The notes beneath the pieces were generated by a model, which saw only the letters and a program-made list of their open reading frames with translations, was not told the origin of the DNA and searched no databases. 54,284 nt of DNA from Pleomorphochaeta sp. Lineage in GTDB: Bacteria; Spirochaetota; Spirochaetia; Sphaerochaetales; Sphaerochaetaceae. Numbering within the stretch: position 1 is the stretch's first letter; each line of letters starts with the position of its first letter. Of the stretch, positions 27,101-37,597 are shown piece by piece. A program made the position numbers and the translations under genes. The stretch covers positions 1 to 54,284 of the forward strand of contig JAQQAS010000024.1 in the NCBI GenBank assembly GCA_028532815.1, in the 5' to 3' direction.

Positions 27101-28380
27101 TTGAAAATAGAATTCTTATTGTAGGTAAGGCTCAAAAGGCTGTAATTAAAACTGGTTCAGAATTAGAAAGATATGTAGATATCAATAGCTATATTCCAGC
27201 TGAAAAGCCAATTGCTTCATTTGACCCATTTAGCGAACCGTTTATTTGTGAGTATAAAGGTTATATTCACTTTGTTGATATTACAGCAGGTTCTACTATG
27301 GTTGAAGAAAAGAACTTTGAAACAGGTAATACTCAAAGAAGAATTACTGAACATAAACTGGAACACTTACAACCAAGAATTCTTATTACTTCAGCTCCAA
27401 ATGGTGCTGGTGAGACTCTTGTTAATTATCAACTCCCTGGTGGTACATATTTAACTTGTGAAGATAACCAAGAAATTTCAATTGGTGAAATCATAGCTAA
27501 GATCATTAAGGGTGGTACTAAAACTGCTGATATTACTGGTGGTTTACCACGTGTTGGTGAATTGTTTGAAGCAAGAAGACCAAAAGATATTGCAGTTCTA
27601 GCTCAAGTTTCAGGTGTTGTTGAAATTGGTAATGTTACAAAAGGTAAGATAATTGTTAGAGTAAGAGATGCTTACGATAAGAGTTATAAACACGTAATAC
27701 CAATGAATAAACACATGCTTGTAAGAGATGGAGATAGTGTTGAAGCTGGGGAAAGATTATGTGATGGTGCAATTGATCCACATGATATTTTAAATATTAA
27801 GGGTGAAAATGCTTTACAATCTTTCTTAGTTGACGAAGTTCAAGCTGTTTACAGAATGCAAGGTGTAGATATTAATGATAAACACTTAGGTGTTATCGTT
27901 CGCCAAATGCTTAAAAAAGTTGAAGTTGTTTCTGCTGGTGATACTGATTTAGTTCATGGACAACAAGTTGATAAACATCGTTTCCATAGCGAAAACCAAA
28001 GGGTTGTTAGAGAAGGTGGTCAACCTGCTGTAGCAAAACCATTGTTACTAGGTATTACAAGAGCAGCTCTTTCAATTGAGTCTTTCTTATCTGCAGCTTC
28101 TTTCCAAGAGACTACTAAGGTCTTGACAGAAAGCGCAATTGCTGGTAAAACAGACGAGTTAAGAGGCTTGAAAGAAAACGTAGTTATTGGACACTTGATT
28201 CCAGCTGGAACAGGTATGAAGAGATATAGAAATGTCAAGCTCGAAGACGAAGCTCTATTGTTAAACGCTCAAGAAGCTGAACAACAACAAGTTGCCAAAC
28301 GACGTGAAAGTATGGCAGCCGAGATGGGCATTGAAGAAAATGGTAATTTAAAAAAAGTAGTTGATGCAACTAATGTTTAA
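24103..28380 (+). CDS. rpoC: RNA polymerase beta' subunit
   Basis: 1425 residues. The N-terminal zinc site is [20 protein letters not shown] (about 60-80). The Mg-binding active-site loop NADFDGD is at 447-453. The second zinc site [15 protein letters not shown] and the trigger-loop region [15 protein letters not shown] are intact. SD CAGGAG precedes the ATG. It follows rpoB after 16 bases in the same transcript. Confidence 0.97.
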   Translation: MKEIQDFDSVRIKLASPEQIKAWSYGEVKKPETINYRTLRPERDGLFCEKIFGTTKEWECYCGKFKSIRYKGVVCDRCGVEVTNVKVRRERMGHITLASPVSHIWYYRSVPSRMSLLLDISRANLQSVLYYEKYIVISAGETDLKEKQILSEDEYYDALEQYGEVFRAGMGAEAVREILTNLDLDKLSYELREEMRAKEGKIDKHLYKRIEVCESFKNSENKPEWMILTVIPVIPPDLRPMVQLDGGRFATSDLNDLYRRLINRNNRLSRLIQLHAPDIIIRNEKRMLQEAVDALFDNTKRKRVVRGANNRPLKSLSDMLKGKQGRFRQNLLGKRVDYSGRSVIVVGPELRIHQCGLPSKMALELYKPFIMKKLVQKGVVYNIKKAKNLVEQETDEVWSILDDVVSEHPVMLNRAPTLHRLGIQAFEPVLVDGKAIKLHPLVCHAFNADFDGDQMAVHVPLTQAAQLECWTLMLSATNLLDPANGKPIVFPSQDMVLGVNYLTREMNGAKGAGHYYDSINEIELAIDSGILSYNAKIYYRLDDGTKIETTPGRVIFNSVLPEGIEFQNYCLGDKELKKLIGNTIAEKKNSVAVQLLDAVKDVGFKFATVFGATIGLSDMIIPDAKAEIMKEASDKHAEIKKQYSVLASISSEERYNRVIEVWTDANERLADELMSDLKQSQNGFNPLFLMADSGARGSKTQIRQLGGMRGLMAKPTGDVIEFPIKSNFKEGLSIIEFFISTNGARKGLSDTALKTAEAGYLTRRLVDISQDVVVNEEDCHTINGIWIEALKEGDDLVEALSSRIVGRCPVEDVHHPFTGELIAKANEEIDEEVAKQVEEAGIEKVFLRTVLTCEAKHGVCRKCYGRNLATNRSVEIGEAVGTIAAQSIGQPGTQLTMRTFHVGGTASTSSEDNTIAFKNPIIITSIEGHYVTRESDGIKVFSRKGFLHYEVVVSEIEEGSYASLLINEGDAIAKGTPLYTKKDNPEEIVTSSQNGIVKNIENRILIVGKAQKAVIKTGSELERYVDINSYIPAEKPIASFDPFSEPFICEYKGYIHFVDITAGSTMVEEKNFETGNTQRRITEHKLEHLQPRILITSAPNGAGETLVNYQLPGGTYLTCEDNQEISIGEIIAKIIKGGTKTADITGGLPRVGELFEARRPKDIAVLAQVSGVVEIGNVTKGKIIVRVRDAYDKSYKHVIPMNKHMLVRDGDSVEAGERLCDGAIDPHDILNIKGENALQSFLVDEVQAVYRMQGVDINDKHLGVIVRQMLKKVEVVSAGDTDLVHGQQVDKHRFHSENQRVVREGGQPAVAKPLLLGITRAALSIESFLSAASFQETTKVLTESAIAGKTDELRGLKENVVIGHLIPAGTGMKRYRNVKLEDEALLLNAQEAEQQQVAKRRESMAAEMGIEENGNLKKVVDATNV

Positions 28381-28570
28381 TAGAATCTGGTAAGGATATT
28401 GTGCCTGTTGGCATAGTGTCCTTGCGTAGAATTTATTTGTAATAACTTAATTGTATTCATGCTGACTACTTTTTATTGGAAATATTTTTCTCTTGTATGA
28501 GAGAGAGTATAGATCCCCAAAAGTGAGAATTGAGTGGATCGCGAATTATAAAAGGGAGTGTATCTAGAAG
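28381..28570. other. Gap between rpoC and rpsL
   Basis: 190 bases without a gene. It contains a long hairpin, AAGGA/TCCTT enclosing TGTGCC/GGCATA (about 28392-28424), with no T run, and GATCC/GGATC (about 28511-28539). The rpsL SD AAGGGAG is at the end. No confident promoter is seen, so transcription may continue from rpoC. Confidence 0.4.
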
Positions 28571-28945
28571 ATGCCTACTATTAATCAGCTAATTAGAAAA
28601 GGGAGAAAAAGTCAAATTAACAAGACTAAGTCTCCTGCTCTTGAAAGTTGCCCTCAAAAGCGTGGTGTTTGTACCAGAGTTATGACTGTAACTCCAAAAA
28701 AACCAAACTCTGCACTTAGAAAGGTAGCTCGTGTTCGTTTGTCAAATGGAATTGAAGTAACTGCTTATATCCCTGGTATTGGTCACAACCTACAAGAACA
28801 CTCAGTAGTTTTACTACGCGGTGGTAGAGTAAAGGACCTTCCTGGTGTACGTTATCATATCGTTCGTGGTGCTAAGGATACCCTTGGTGTTACAGATCGT
28901 AAGAGAAGTCGCTCTAAGTACGGCGCTAAAAAGCCAAAGGCTTAA
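28571..28945 (+). CDS. rpsL: Ribosomal protein S12
   Basis: 124 residues. S12 shapes the decoding centre. [11 protein letters not shown] and [16 protein letters not shown] are the streptomycin-relevant loops, and both key Lys residues are the wild-type form. rpsG follows after 12 bases, but fusA does not. Confidence 0.97.
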   Translation: MPTINQLIRKGRKSQINKTKSPALESCPQKRGVCTRVMTVTPKKPNSALRKVARVRLSNGIEVTAYIPGIGHNLQEHSVVLLRGGRVKDLPGVRYHIVRGAKDTLGVTDRKRSRSKYGAKKPKA

Positions 28946-28957
28946 GGGGAGTAAGAG

Positions 28958-29428
28958 ATGTCAAGAAGAAAAGCAGCTACAAAACGTGAAATTTTACCTG
29001 ATGCAAAATACGGTAGCGTAATTGTTGAAAAATTCATCCGCCATTTAATGGTTGATGGTAAAAAATCCGTTAGCACAAAAATTGTTTATACAGCATTAGA
29101 AACAGTTGAAAAGAAATCAAACGAAAAAGCTTTAGATGTTTTCTTAAAAGCAATTGAAAATGTTAAACCTGTTGTTGAAGTAAAATCTCGCCGTGTTGGT
29201 GGATCTACTTATCAAGTACCAGTAGAAATTAATGCAGTTAGAAGCGAAGCTCTAGCAATGAGATGGTTAATCTCTGCATCAAGATCTCGTAATGGTCGTT
29301 CAATGGGTGAGAAACTATCTAGTGAACTATTAGATGCTTATGCAAATACTGGTTCAGCTTTCAAAAAGAAAGAAGATACTCACAGAATGGCAGAAGCAAA
29401 CAAAGCTTTTACCCACTTCAGATGGTAG
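28958..29428 (+). CDS. rpsG: Ribosomal protein S7
   Basis: 156 residues, primary organiser of the 30S head. Conserved [12 protein letters not shown] and [14 protein letters not shown] are present. It ends this transcription unit, with two terminator-like hairpins following. Confidence 0.97.
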   Translation: MSRRKAATKREILPDAKYGSVIVEKFIRHLMVDGKKSVSTKIVYTALETVEKKSNEKALDVFLKAIENVKPVVEVKSRRVGGSTYQVPVEINAVRSEALAMRWLISASRSRNGRSMGEKLSSELLDAYANTGSAFKKKEDTHRMAEANKAFTHFRW

Positions 29429-29449
29429 TTTTGAACAAAATTATAATAG

Positions 29450-29477
29450 CAAGCAACTTTCGAGTTGCTTGTTTTTT
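29450..29477 (+). terminator. Terminator after rpsG
   Basis: A perfect 9-bp stem CAAGCAACT/AGTTGCTTG with a TTCG tetraloop is followed by TTTTTT. A second hairpin, ATTGCC/GGCAAT (29478-29494), with GATTTTTT after it, makes a tandem terminator. Confidence 0.92.
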
Positions 29478-29593
29478 ATTGCCAAAATGGCAATGATTTT
29501 TTCCTAATAATTAAAAATTTTAGTTTATATAACTCTTTATTTGTCAATTATTTAAATTAAATCAATATATGTTTAAATACTTTTGTTTAGGTG

Positions 29594-29622
29594 TTGACAA
29601 TAAGTTTTGTTTTTAATATATT
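29594..29622 (+). promoter_or_regulatory. Promoter of tuf and the S10 operon
   Basis: Perfect TTGACA (29594-29599), exactly 17 bases, then TATATT (29617-29622). This is the strongest-looking promoter in the window and would start RNA near 29629, giving a leader of about 270 bases. Confidence 0.8.
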
Positions 29623-29628
29623 GACTAA

Positions 29629-29900
29629 GGTTCACATTTGTGGTGACTTGAGTCCCCGTTTGTGATTGCGAGCCAAACAGATTGTCTGATATAAGATAAT
29701 TGATGGTTCCAGAACTAAAGTTTTTTTTCAAACTTAAGCTATGTCGGCCTTTTGTATAAAATGTCGACCTCTGGAAACCTTCTTTTTCCTATATTTAGAC
29801 GAATTTTAGTTTGTCTCAGAAAACTATAAAGGATTTTTGCCTTTATAGGTGCATATTAATTTTTTTGTGACCGGTAATAAACGGCACAAGGAGGAAAGAG
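29629..29900 (+). promoter_or_regulatory. Long structured leader of tuf
   Basis: About 270 bases without a supported gene. Stems: GGTTCCAGA near 29706 with TCTGGAAACC, enclosing AAGTTT/AAACTT and a direct repeat TGTCG(G/A)CCT; AGACGAA with TTTGTCT (near 29799-29818); and a perfect 9-bp hairpin CTATAAAGG (29824-29832) with CCTTTATAG (29840-29848). The SD AAGGAGG lies just before the ATG. No known riboswitch class was recognised. Confidence 0.5.
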
Positions 29901-31091
29901 ATGGCTAAACAGAAGTTTGAGAGAACTAAGCCTCACGTTAATGTTGGTACTATTGGTCACGTTGACCACGGTAAGACTACCCTCACCGCAGCAATTACAA
30001 TGCACTGTGCTAGAAAGTTTGGTGACAAAGCTCTAGCTTATGATGCAATCGACAATGCTCCAGAAGAGCAAGCTCGCGGTATTACTATCAACACTCGTCA
30101 CGTTGAATATCAATCTGATAACAGACACTATGCACACGTTGACTGTCCTGGTCACGCTGACTACATCAAGAACATGATTACTGGTGCAGCACAAATGGAC
30201 GGTGCAATTATTGTAGTTGCAGCAACTGACGGTGCAATGGCACAAACAAAAGAACATATCTTACTTGCTCGCCAAGTTGGTGTTCCTTCAATTATTGTTT
30301 TTGTTAACAAAACTGACCAAGTTGACGATCCAGACCTAATCGAATTAGTTGAAGAAGAAATGAGAGATCTTTTAACTGAAAACGGTTTCGATGGTGAGAA
30401 TTGTCCAATTATTTGTGGTTCAGCTTTTGAAGCATTAAACAATCCTGATGATCCAGAAAAAACTCAATGTATCGAAGATTTATTAACTGCTATGGATGAA
30501 TATATCCCTCTACCAGATAGAGCTGTTGATAAACCTTTCTTAATGCCTATTGAAGATATTTTCTCAATTTCAGGTCGTGGTACTGTAGTTACAGGTCGTG
30601 TTGAACGCGGTGTTGTTCATGTTAACGATCAAGTTTCAATTGTTGGTATTAAAGAAACAAAAGAAACTGTATGTACAGGTGTTGAAATGTTCAACAAATT
30701 GTTAGATGAAGGTCAAGCTGGTGATAACATCGGTGCTCTTCTTCGTGGTGTTGATAAGAAAGAAGTTGTTCGTGGACAAGTTCTAGCAGCTCCAAAATCA
30801 ATTACTCCACACAGCAAATTTGTTGGTACTGTATATGTATTAAATAAAGAAGAAGGCGGACGTCATAAACCATTCTTTACTGGTTATCGCCCACAATTCT
30901 ACTTTAGAACAACCGATATTACAGGTTCTGTAGAATTACCTGCTGATAAACAAATGGTATTACCTGGTGATAATACTTCATTCAGCGTTGAATTAATTCA
31001 CCCAGTTGCTATGGACAAAGGTCTACGTTTCGCTATCCGTGAAGGTGGTAGAACAGTTGCTTCTGGTCAGGTTACAGAAATTATCGAATAA
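29901..31091 (+). CDS. tuf: Elongation factor Tu
   Basis: 396 residues. GTPase that delivers aminoacyl-tRNA to the ribosome. Motifs: GHVDHGKTT (G1), [12 protein letters not shown] (G2), DCPGHADY (G3), NKTD (G4; Thr where most have Cys or Met-adjacent residues) and the SAF-type G5. Domains 2 and 3 follow with [12 protein letters not shown] and [14 protein letters not shown]. It lies directly upstream of rpsJ, as in treponemes. Confidence 0.97.
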   Translation: MAKQKFERTKPHVNVGTIGHVDHGKTTLTAAITMHCARKFGDKALAYDAIDNAPEEQARGITINTRHVEYQSDNRHYAHVDCPGHADYIKNMITGAAQMDGAIIVVAATDGAMAQTKEHILLARQVGVPSIIVFVNKTDQVDDPDLIELVEEEMRDLLTENGFDGENCPIICGSAFEALNNPDDPEKTQCIEDLLTAMDEYIPLPDRAVDKPFLMPIEDIFSISGRGTVVTGRVERGVVHVNDQVSIVGIKETKETVCTGVEMFNKLLDEGQAGDNIGALLRGVDKKEVVRGQVLAAPKSITPHSKFVGTVYVLNKEEGGRHKPFFTGYRPQFYFRTTDITGSVELPADKQMVLPGDNTSFSVELIHPVAMDKGLRFAIREGGRTVASGQVTEIIE

Positions 31092-31107
31092 TTCTTATCA
31101 GCGAATG

Positions 31108-31147
31108 TCTTGTCAGTAGAAATACTTACTGACAAGACCCGTTTTTT
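31108..31147 (+). terminator. Attenuator-like hairpin between tuf and rpsJ
   Basis: A perfect 11-bp stem TCTTGTCAGTA (31108-31118) and TACTGACAAGA (31127-31137) is followed by CCCG and six Ts. The CCCG spacer weakens it as a terminator, so partial read-through into the S10 operon is expected. No separate S10 promoter is evident. Confidence 0.65.
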
Positions 31148-31156
31148 GGAGGAATA

Positions 31157-31465
31157 ATGGCTAAAGAAAGAATTCGAGTCAGATTGAGAGGTTTTGATGT
31201 TGAGCTTGTAGAACAAAGCTCAAAAGCAATCGTTCAGACAGTAGTAAAGGCCGGAGCAAAAGTTTCAGGTCCGGTACCTCTCCCAACTCGTATCAACAAG
31301 TACACTGTCCTGAAATCGCCCCATGTCAATAAAAAGTCCCGTGAGCAGTTTGAAATGAGAACTCATAAGCGTTTGATTGACATTTTAGATCCCACATCAA
31401 AGGTAATGGATGCATTAATGAAACTTGAGCTTCCAGCCGGTGTAGATGTTGAGATTAAGCAGTAA
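31157..31465 (+). CDS. rpsJ: Ribosomal protein S10
   Basis: 102 residues. The protein also acts as NusE in antitermination. [19 protein letters not shown] and the [32 protein letters not shown] loop are conserved. SD GGAGG is 5 bases upstream. First gene of the S10-spc-alpha cluster. Confidence 0.97.
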   Translation: MAKERIRVRLRGFDVELVEQSSKAIVQTVVKAGAKVSGPVPLPTRINKYTVLKSPHVNKKSREQFEMRTHKRLIDILDPTSKVMDALMKLELPAGVDVEIKQ

Positions 31466-31481
31466 AGAGGTGAGGTAAGAA

Positions 31482-32102
31482 ATGTTAGGGCTTATCGGCA
31501 AAAAAGTTGGAATGACACAGGTGTTTGATGCTGACGGCAGACTCACTCCTGTGACTGTAATAAAGTTTGAGGGCAATGTTGTCATCGGTCAAAGAACCAA
31601 AGAAAAGAACGGCTATGAAGCAGCAGTTTTAGGTTCTGTTGACAAGAAGAAGAGCACCATTACTAAACCTTACGCTGGACAATTCAAAGATACATGTGCA
31701 CCAAAGCAAAATGTTGAAGAATTCCGCGGATATGAAAAGGAAGTAAAAGTTGGTGACGAACTAGGCGTAGATATTTTTAAAGACGCAACCTTCGTTGATG
31801 TAACAGGTACCTCAAAAGGTAAGGGATTCGCTGGTGGTATGAAGCGCCACGGTTTCTCAGGTGGACGTGCAACTCACGGTTCAAAATTCCACAGAGATAT
31901 CGGTGGTACCGCAATGTCAGCTACACCTTCTCGTACATTTAAAGGTCGTAATATGGCTGGACGTATGGGTGGTGACAAGACAACAGTTCAGAATCTAAAA
32001 GTGATTCGTGTAGATGAAAACATGCAGGTACTAATGGTAAAAGGTGCAATTCCTGGTCCCGCTCAAAGCGTTGTCATCGTTAAGAAAGCGATTAAGAAGT
32101 AG
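31482..32102 (+). CDS. rplC: Ribosomal protein L3
   Basis: 206 residues. It begins LGLIGKKVGMTQVF and has KGKGFAGGMKRHGFSGGRATHGSKFHR, the loop that reaches the peptidyl-transferase centre. SD GAGGTGAGG precedes the ATG. Confidence 0.97.
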   Translation: MLGLIGKKVGMTQVFDADGRLTPVTVIKFEGNVVIGQRTKEKNGYEAAVLGSVDKKKSTITKPYAGQFKDTCAPKQNVEEFRGYEKEVKVGDELGVDIFKDATFVDVTGTSKGKGFAGGMKRHGFSGGRATHGSKFHRDIGGTAMSATPSRTFKGRNMAGRMGGDKTTVQNLKVIRVDENMQVLMVKGAIPGPAQSVVIVKKAIKK

Positions 32103-32116
32103 GTGCGAGATAGATT

Positions 32117-32746
32117 ATGGAATATAAAGTCTTTTCTACAAACGGCAGCGAAGTTAAAACTATCGAATTAAATGAAAGAGTATTTAATTGCGAAGTTAGT
32201 GACGGAAGCATTTATTATGCCGTAAACAATGAGCTTGCTAATCGCCGTGTTGGTACAGCAAGCACCAAGACCCGTGCTGAGGTCAATTACAGCAATACTA
32301 AGCCTTTCAAGCAGAAGGGAACTGGTAATGCACGTTTTGGTGATAAAAAGTCTCCTGTTCATGTAGGTGGTGGTACAATTTTCGGACCTAAACCTCGTGA
32401 TTATAGTTATCAATTACCTAAGAAGATGAAGCGTTTAGCTATGAGAAGTCTTCTTTCTAAAGGTGTTCAAGATGAACGTTTAGTAGTAGTTGAAGACTTT
32501 ACAAGTGAAAACGGCAAAACCAAAGACCTCGCTGCCATATTGAAGAATTTCAAGTGTGACGAAAAAAGAACAACACTTATATTGAAGGATGATGATAAAA
32601 TGATGCGCAGAGCAGCAAAAAACATCCCATATTTACATGTTCTTTCCTTCAATAAACTCTCAGCTAAAGAACTTCTTTACGCTAGAAAGATTCTTGTATT
32701 GGAAACAGCCGCTTCGAACTTGAATAGCTTCTACGGCGACAGATAA
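32117..32746 (+). CDS. rplD: Ribosomal protein L4
   Basis: 209 residues. The extended tunnel loop (TRAEVNYSNTKPFKQKGTGNARFG) and GGGTIFGPKPRDYSYQLPKK are conserved. In E. coli L4 represses the S10 operon through its leader; whether it acts on the hairpin at 31108 is not known. Confidence 0.95.
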   Translation: MEYKVFSTNGSEVKTIELNERVFNCEVSDGSIYYAVNNELANRRVGTASTKTRAEVNYSNTKPFKQKGTGNARFGDKKSPVHVGGGTIFGPKPRDYSYQLPKKMKRLAMRSLLSKGVQDERLVVVEDFTSENGKTKDLAAILKNFKCDEKRTTLILKDDDKMMRRAAKNIPYLHVLSFNKLSAKELLYARKILVLETAASNLNSFYGDR

Positions 32747-32759
32747 GGGGATCAATGAA

Positions 32760-33062
32760 ATGAGAGCAGATGAAGTAATCATTGCACCAGTATTGAGCGA
32801 AAAATCAAATACAGCTCGTGAAGGTGAATGTAAGAAGTATACATTTAAGGTCAGCACTCGTGCTAATAAGTTCGATGTTGAATCTGCTGTAGCTGAATTA
32901 TTTAAAGTTTCAGTTACAAAATGTAATATTATGATCGTAAAAGGTAAGCCAAAATTTTCTAGAGGAAAAGGTGGTGCTATAAAAGGTAACACTGGTAACT
33001 GGAAAAAGGCTGTCGTGACTTTGGCTAAGGGTGATAGTATCCAAGCCATCGAAGGCGTATAA
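32760..33062 (+). CDS. rplW: Ribosomal protein L23
   Basis: 100 residues, at the tunnel exit where trigger factor and SRP dock. It begins [16 protein letters not shown]; the loop [29 protein letters not shown] is typical. 13 bases after rplD. Confidence 0.96.
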   Translation: MRADEVIIAPVLSEKSNTAREGECKKYTFKVSTRANKFDVESAVAELFKVSVTKCNIMIVKGKPKFSRGKGGAIKGNTGNWKKAVVTLAKGDSIQAIEGV

Positions 33063-33076
33063 GGAGAATTTGGAAA

Positions 33077-33901
33077 ATGGCTCTTAAATCTTATAAGCCC
33101 AATACTCCCGCTCTTCGTCAGAAGACTTCTTTAGTTTTCGACGACTTGACCACAAATAAGCCAGAAAAATCACTAACAACTAGCTTAAACAAAAAAGCTG
33201 GTCGTGATAGTAATGGTCGTATTAGTGTACGCCGAAGAGGTGGTGGGCATAAACGCGCTTATCGTATTATTGATTTTAAGCGTAATAAAATTGGTATTCC
33301 TGGTGTTGTTAAAACCATTGAATATGATCCAAATAGAACAGCAAATATTGCTTTAGTATTCTATGCAGACGGTGAAAAACGTTACATGCTAGCTCCTAAA
33401 GGTTTAGAAGTTGGTGCTAAAGTTATAAGTGGTCCAGAAGCTCCACTAACTATTGGTAATGCTCTTCCTATGAAGAATATTCCATTAGGTGTTCAAGTTT
33501 TCAATATTGAATTAACACTTGGACGTGGCGGACAATTAGTACGTAGTGCTGGTTTGGGTGCAACTATTGTTGCTAAAAACGGAGACTATGTAACAGTTAA
33601 ATTACCTTCAGGTGAAATGCGTTTAGTATTCGCAGAATGCTATGCAACAGTTGGCCAATTAGGTAATGAAGATCACATGAACGTAAACTTAGGTAAAGCT
33701 GGTAAATCACGCCATCTTGGTAGACGTCCAAAAGTTCGTGGTGTTGTTATGAACCCAGTTGATCACCCACATGGTGGTGGTGAAGGTAAAACAAACGGTG
33801 GTCGTCACCCTGTTACACCTTGGGGTAAACCAACTAAGGGCGGAAAGACTCGTTCTAAGAAAAAACCTTCAAGTAAGTTCATCGTTAAGAAGCGAAAGTA
33901 G
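33077..33901 (+). CDS. rplB: Ribosomal protein L2
   Basis: 274 residues, required for peptidyl transfer. GRNNxGRIS-type [21 protein letters not shown] and the C-terminal [29 protein letters not shown] with its functional His are intact. Confidence 0.97.
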   Translation: MALKSYKPNTPALRQKTSLVFDDLTTNKPEKSLTTSLNKKAGRDSNGRISVRRRGGGHKRAYRIIDFKRNKIGIPGVVKTIEYDPNRTANIALVFYADGEKRYMLAPKGLEVGAKVISGPEAPLTIGNALPMKNIPLGVQVFNIELTLGRGGQLVRSAGLGATIVAKNGDYVTVKLPSGEMRLVFAECYATVGQLGNEDHMNVNLGKAGKSRHLGRRPKVRGVVMNPVDHPHGGGEGKTNGGRHPVTPWGKPTKGGKTRSKKKPSSKFIVKKRK

Positions 33902-33910
33902 GAGTATAAA

Positions 33911-34189
33911 GTGGCAAGATCAATCAAAAAAGGCCCTTTTATTGAAAAGAAGCTTTTAAAAAGAGTTACAGAAGCTAGCAAGACTGGTAGTAATGCGATG
34001 ATCAAGACGTATTCCCGTGCTTCAACGATCATCCCTGAAATGGTTGGTATCACAATTTCCGTTTATAATGGAAAAACATGGATTCCAGTTTATGTAACAG
34101 AAAACTTAGTTGGTCACAAACTCGGTGAGTTTGCACCTACTAGACTATTCCGTGGCCATGCTGCCTCTGATAAAAAGAAGGGTAGGTAA
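33911..34189 (+). CDS. rpsS: Ribosomal protein S19
   Basis: 92 residues from a GTG start (SD AGGAG 9 bases upstream, from the rplB stop). [17 protein letters not shown] and [16 protein letters not shown] are diagnostic. Confidence 0.96.
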   Translation: MARSIKKGPFIEKKLLKRVTEASKTGSNAMIKTYSRASTIIPEMVGITISVYNGKTWIPVYVTENLVGHKLGEFAPTRLFRGHAASDKKKGR

Positions 34190-34192
34190 GAT

Positions 34193-34555
34193 ATGAAAAA
34201 CTACACAGGCTATAGAGCAGTCGCAAAGTATCTTATGATTTCTCCAACCAAAGTTCGCCCAGTTGCAAACTTAATTAGGAGAAAACCTTATACTGAAGCA
34301 GTCGCAATCTTAGAGGCTATGCCTCAAAAAGGTGCAAGACTACTTCTTAAGGTATTGCAGAGTGCTGGAGCCAATGCTATGAATGTTAACAGTAAAATTG
34401 ATGAAGATTTATTGTATGTTACACAGTTAATGGTAGACGAAGGTCCTCGCATGAAACGCGTATGGCCAAGATCCCATGGAAGACGTGATATTCTACTCAA
34501 GAGAATGTCTCATATTACAGTCGTTGTAGACGAAAAAGCAAACTTGGGGGAATAA
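34193..34555 (+). CDS. rplV: Ribosomal protein L22
   Basis: 120 residues, lining the exit tunnel. ISPTKVRPVANLIRRK and the C-terminal hairpin (RMKRVWPRSHGRRDILLKRMSHITVVV) are typical. It begins 3 bases after rpsS and ends directly against rpsC. Confidence 0.96.
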   Translation: MKNYTGYRAVAKYLMISPTKVRPVANLIRRKPYTEAVAILEAMPQKGARLLLKVLQSAGANAMNVNSKIDEDLLYVTQLMVDEGPRMKRVWPRSHGRRDILLKRMSHITVVVDEKANLGE

Positions 34556-35248
34556 ATGGGACAAAAAGTTAATCCAATTGGACTCCGTTTAGGAGTTAAT
34601 AAAACTTGGAAGTCTAAATGGTATGTAGATTCAAAAGAATATGCAGATACATTACATGAAGATTTACTATTACGTAAAACTTTGGTAGACTGTCCAGAAG
34701 TACAAGGTGCTGAAATTGCTGATGTTGAAATCATCCGTAAACCACAACGTGTAACTATTGTAATTACAACAAGTCGCCCAGGTATCATTATTGGTTCTAA
34801 GGGTTCAAATGTTGAAAAGTTAGGCGCTCGTTTACAAAAGCTTTCAAACAAAAAGGTTCAAATCAAGATTAAAGAAATCAAGAAACCTGAAGGTAATGCA
34901 CAATTAATTGCTCAAAACGTAGCAAAACAATTAGCATCACGTGGTTCATTTAGAAGAGCTATGAAAATGGCTGTTTCTAAAGCTATGCAAAGTGGCGTAC
35001 AAGGCATAAAGATTAAATGTTCTGGTCGTCTAGGCGGTGCTGAAATTGCTAGAACAGAATGGATGAAAGATGGTCGTGTTCCTCTTCATACATTACGTTC
35101 AGACATCGATTATGGTGTAGCAACAGCTCGTACAACCTTTGGTGCTATTGGTATTAAAGTTTGGGTGTTCAATGGTGAAATCTACGAACATGCTAAAAAG
35201 AATGACGCAGGTGGTTTGGTTAAAAAACCTTCGAAAGGAGTTAATTAA
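34556..35248 (+). CDS. rpsC: Ribosomal protein S3
   Basis: 230 residues, part of the mRNA entry site. It begins [22 protein letters not shown]; the KH motif [19 protein letters not shown] is present. The ATG directly follows the rplV stop, and GGGGG upstream serves as SD. Confidence 0.97.
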   Translation: MGQKVNPIGLRLGVNKTWKSKWYVDSKEYADTLHEDLLLRKTLVDCPEVQGAEIADVEIIRKPQRVTIVITTSRPGIIIGSKGSNVEKLGARLQKLSNKKVQIKIKEIKKPEGNAQLIAQNVAKQLASRGSFRRAMKMAVSKAMQSGVQGIKIKCSGRLGGAEIARTEWMKDGRVPLHTLRSDIDYGVATARTTFGAIGIKVWVFNGEIYEHAKKNDAGGLVKKPSKGVN

Positions 35249-35664
35249 TGCTTAGTCCTAAAAGAATCATTCATAGAAAAAAGCAAAGAGGTACCCGTGA
35301 TGGTGTAGCTCACCGTGGTAATACCATTGCATTTGGTGAGTTTGGTCTAATGGCTGTAGAGCCAAAATGGATCACAAACCGTCAAATTGAAGCTGCTCGT
35401 ATTGCAATGACTCGTCATATTAAGCGTGGTGGTAAAGTATGGATCAGAATTTTCCCTGACATGCCTTACACAAAAAAACCTGCTGAAACAAGACAAGGTA
35501 ATGGTAAAGGTAACCCAGAAGGTTGGGTAGCAGTTGTTAAGAAAGGGACTATGATGTTTGAAATGGCTGGCGTTAGTGAAGAATTAGCACGTGAAGCACT
35601 TTCACTTGCAGCTCAAAAACTCCCAATCAAAACAAAGATTGTAGTTAGAAGAGAGGTAGAATAG
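35248..35664 (+). CDS. rplP: Ribosomal protein L16
   Basis: 138 residues, near the A site. It begins [44 protein letters not shown] is conserved. It shares one base with the rpsC stop (TAATG); SD AAAGGAG. Confidence 0.97.
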   Translation: MLSPKRIIHRKKQRGTRDGVAHRGNTIAFGEFGLMAVEPKWITNRQIEAARIAMTRHIKRGGKVWIRIFPDMPYTKKPAETRQGNGKGNPEGWVAVVKKGTMMFEMAGVSEELAREALSLAAQKLPIKTKIVVRREVE

Positions 35665-35665
35665 C

Positions 35666-35872
35666 ATGAAGAATTCATTCAAAGATCTAACATTGGAAGA
35701 AATGATCGCAAAGCGTGATGAGCTTCGCAAGCAATATTTAGACATACGTATGGATAGGGTTCTAGGTCATGTTGAAAACCCTCTAGCAATTAGAAATGTT
35801 AAGAGACAAATTGCTCGCCTTAACACTCTTATCCACGAGTATGCCTTAGGCATTCGCACATCCGCTAATTAA
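35666..35872 (+). CDS. rpmC: Ribosomal protein L29
   Basis: 68 residues, two-helix hairpin at the tunnel exit. FKDLTLEEMIAKRDELRKQYLDIRM and NVKRQIARLNTLIHE fit the family. It starts one base after the rplP stop. Confidence 0.94.
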   Translation: MKNSFKDLTLEEMIAKRDELRKQYLDIRMDRVLGHVENPLAIRNVKRQIARLNTLIHEYALGIRTSAN

Positions 35873-35888
35873 GAGAGGCTCGAGGTAG

Positions 35889-36140
35889 ATGGAAGTAAGT
35901 AAAAAAACTTTTACAGGAAAGGTAGTTAGTGATAAAATGGACAAAACTATTGTTGTTGCCATTAACACAAGAAGCCTTCATCCTTTGTATAAAAAGTATG
36001 TGACCAAGACTAAAAAAGTTAAGGCCCATGACGAAAGTAATGATGCTCATATTGGCGATACTGTACGTGTTGTTGAATGTCGTCATTATAGCAAAGACAA
36101 GTGCTGGCGCTTAACTCAAGTCGTCGAGCGTGCTCGTTAA
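35889..36140 (+). CDS. rpsQ: Ribosomal protein S17
   Basis: 83 residues, primary 16S binder. KTFTGKVVSDKMDKTIVVAI and HDESNDAHIGDTVRVVECRHYSKDKCWRL are diagnostic. Confidence 0.96.
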   Translation: MEVSKKTFTGKVVSDKMDKTIVVAINTRSLHPLYKKYVTKTKKVKAHDESNDAHIGDTVRVVECRHYSKDKCWRLTQVVERAR

Positions 36141-36155
36141 GCAAGGAGATACGTC

Positions 36156-36521
36156 ATGGTACAAATGCAGAGTTATTTAAATGTTGCTGACAATAGTGGC
36201 GCAAAACGTGTTCAAGTTATCAAAGTTTTAGGTGGTAGCCATAGATACGTAGCTAGTGTTGGTGATATTGTGGTAGTTGCAGTAAAGAACGCTCTTCCAA
36301 ATGGTGCTATTAAAAAAGGCGCTGTTTTGAAAGCTGTTGTAGTACGCACTAAGAAGGAATACCGTAGACCTGACGGTACCTATATCAGGTTCGATGATAA
36401 CGCATGTGTTATTATTGATGCCAACAATAACCCACGCGGTAAAAGAATCTTTGGACCAGTAGCTCGTGAGCTACGTAATGGTTATATGAAGATTGTTTCA
36501 CTCGCACCGGAAGTGTTGTAG
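36156..36521 (+). CDS. rplN: Ribosomal protein L14
   Basis: 121 residues. [27 protein letters not shown] and the C-terminal [20 protein letters not shown] are typical. SD AAGGAGA precedes the ATG. Confidence 0.97.
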   Translation: MVQMQSYLNVADNSGAKRVQVIKVLGGSHRYVASVGDIVVVAVKNALPNGAIKKGAVLKAVVVRTKKEYRRPDGTYIRFDDNACVIIDANNNPRGKRIFGPVARELRNGYMKIVSLAPEVL

Positions 36522-36531
36522 GAGAATAGCA

Positions 36532-36834
36532 ATGAAGCTCAAAAAAAACGACACCGTTAAAGTTCTTGCCGGCAAAGACAAAGGTTATGTAGGTAAGATA
36601 GTTAAGGTGGACCCTAATAAAGATAGGGTAATCGTCCAAGGCGCTAATATGGTTAAAAAAACTGTTAAAAAGCGTAGTCCACAAGACAAGGGCGGAATTA
36701 TTGACATTGAAGCTCCGATCCACGTTTCCAACGTTGCACTAGTTGTAGATGGAAAAGTAAGTAAGATTGGATACAAGTTCGACGATGATGGAAAAAAAGT
36801 CCGTTACGCGAAGAAAACCGGGGAAGTGATCTAA
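36532..36834 (+). CDS. rplX: Ribosomal protein L24
   Basis: 100 residues. The start [18 protein letters not shown] is chosen, with GGAGA upstream and correct family length; an upstream in-frame ATG at 36493 lies inside rplN. The KOW motif is intact. The last base of its stop is the first of rplE. Confidence 0.95.
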   Translation: MKLKKNDTVKVLAGKDKGYVGKIVKVDPNKDRVIVQGANMVKKTVKKRSPQDKGGIIDIEAPIHVSNVALVVDGKVSKIGYKFDDDGKKVRYAKKTGEVI

Positions 36835-37388
36835 TGGAAGAAAAGTTTGTACCAACCTTTAAGACAAAGTATCTTGAAGAAGTTGCGCCTGCTCTTTTCA
36901 AAGAGTTAGGTTATAAATCTGTAATGCAGGTTCCTGCCCTAGAAAAAATTACACTAAGTGTTGGTGTTGGTGAAGCTCTTGTTAACAAAAAGCTTTTAGA
37001 TGCTACTGTAAAAGAATTAGAACAAATTGCAGGTCAACATGTAGTTAAGACTAAAGCAAGAAAGTCTATTGCTAACTTTAAAGTTCGTGAAGGCCAAGAA
37101 ATTGGAGCTATGGTTACTCTTCGTGGTGACAATATGTGGTATTTCTTAGAACGCCTAATCGGTATAGCTTTACCTCGTGTTAAAGACTTTAAAGGGGTTA
37201 AACCTCATGCTTTTGATGGTCACGGTAACTATTCTTTAGGAATTACCGAACAGATTATCTTTCCTGAAATTGACTTCGATAAAATTGAACGCATCAGCGG
37301 TCTGAATATCGCAATCGTTACGACGGCCAAGACCGATGAAGAAGGGTATGCATTACTTAAGAAGTTAGGCATGCCATTCGCTAAGTAA
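36834..37388 (+). CDS. rplE: Ribosomal protein L5
   Basis: 184 residues, binds 5S rRNA and forms the bridge to S13. [16 protein letters not shown] and [23 protein letters not shown] are conserved. One-base overlap with rplX; SD GGGGA inside rplX. Confidence 0.97.
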   Translation: MEEKFVPTFKTKYLEEVAPALFKELGYKSVMQVPALEKITLSVGVGEALVNKKLLDATVKELEQIAGQHVVKTKARKSIANFKVREGQEIGAMVTLRGDNMWYFLERLIGIALPRVKDFKGVKPHAFDGHGNYSLGITEQIIFPEIDFDKIERISGLNIAIVTTAKTDEEGYALLKKLGMPFAK

Positions 37389-37401
37389 GAGGAATTGAAA
37401 A

Positions 37402-37587
37402 ATGGCTAAAAAATCAATGATTGTAAAAGCTCAAAAAGAGCCTAAATTCAGTACTAGACAAGTAAATAGATGTAGAATTTGTGGAAGACCTCGTGGTTAT
37501 ATGCGTAAGTTCGATATGTGCAGAGTCTGCTTTCGTAAATTGGCAAGTGAAGGTCAGATTCCTGGCGTAACCAAGTCAAGTTGGTAG
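37402..37587 (+). CDS. rpsN: Ribosomal protein S14, zinc-binding type
   Basis: 61 residues, the short type with [20 protein letters not shown] (four Cys). No zinc-independent paralogue is in the window. SD GAGGA upstream. Confidence 0.97.
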   Translation: MAKKSMIVKAQKEPKFSTRQVNRCRICGRPRGYMRKFDMCRVCFRKLASEGQIPGVTKSSW

Positions 37588-37597
37588 GAGATATAAA

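Noticed and set aside
29703-29759. Small frame with three Phe codons in the tuf leader (MVPELKFFF start)
   Set aside because: No SD precedes it and it lies within folded RNA; its composition has no link to tuf.
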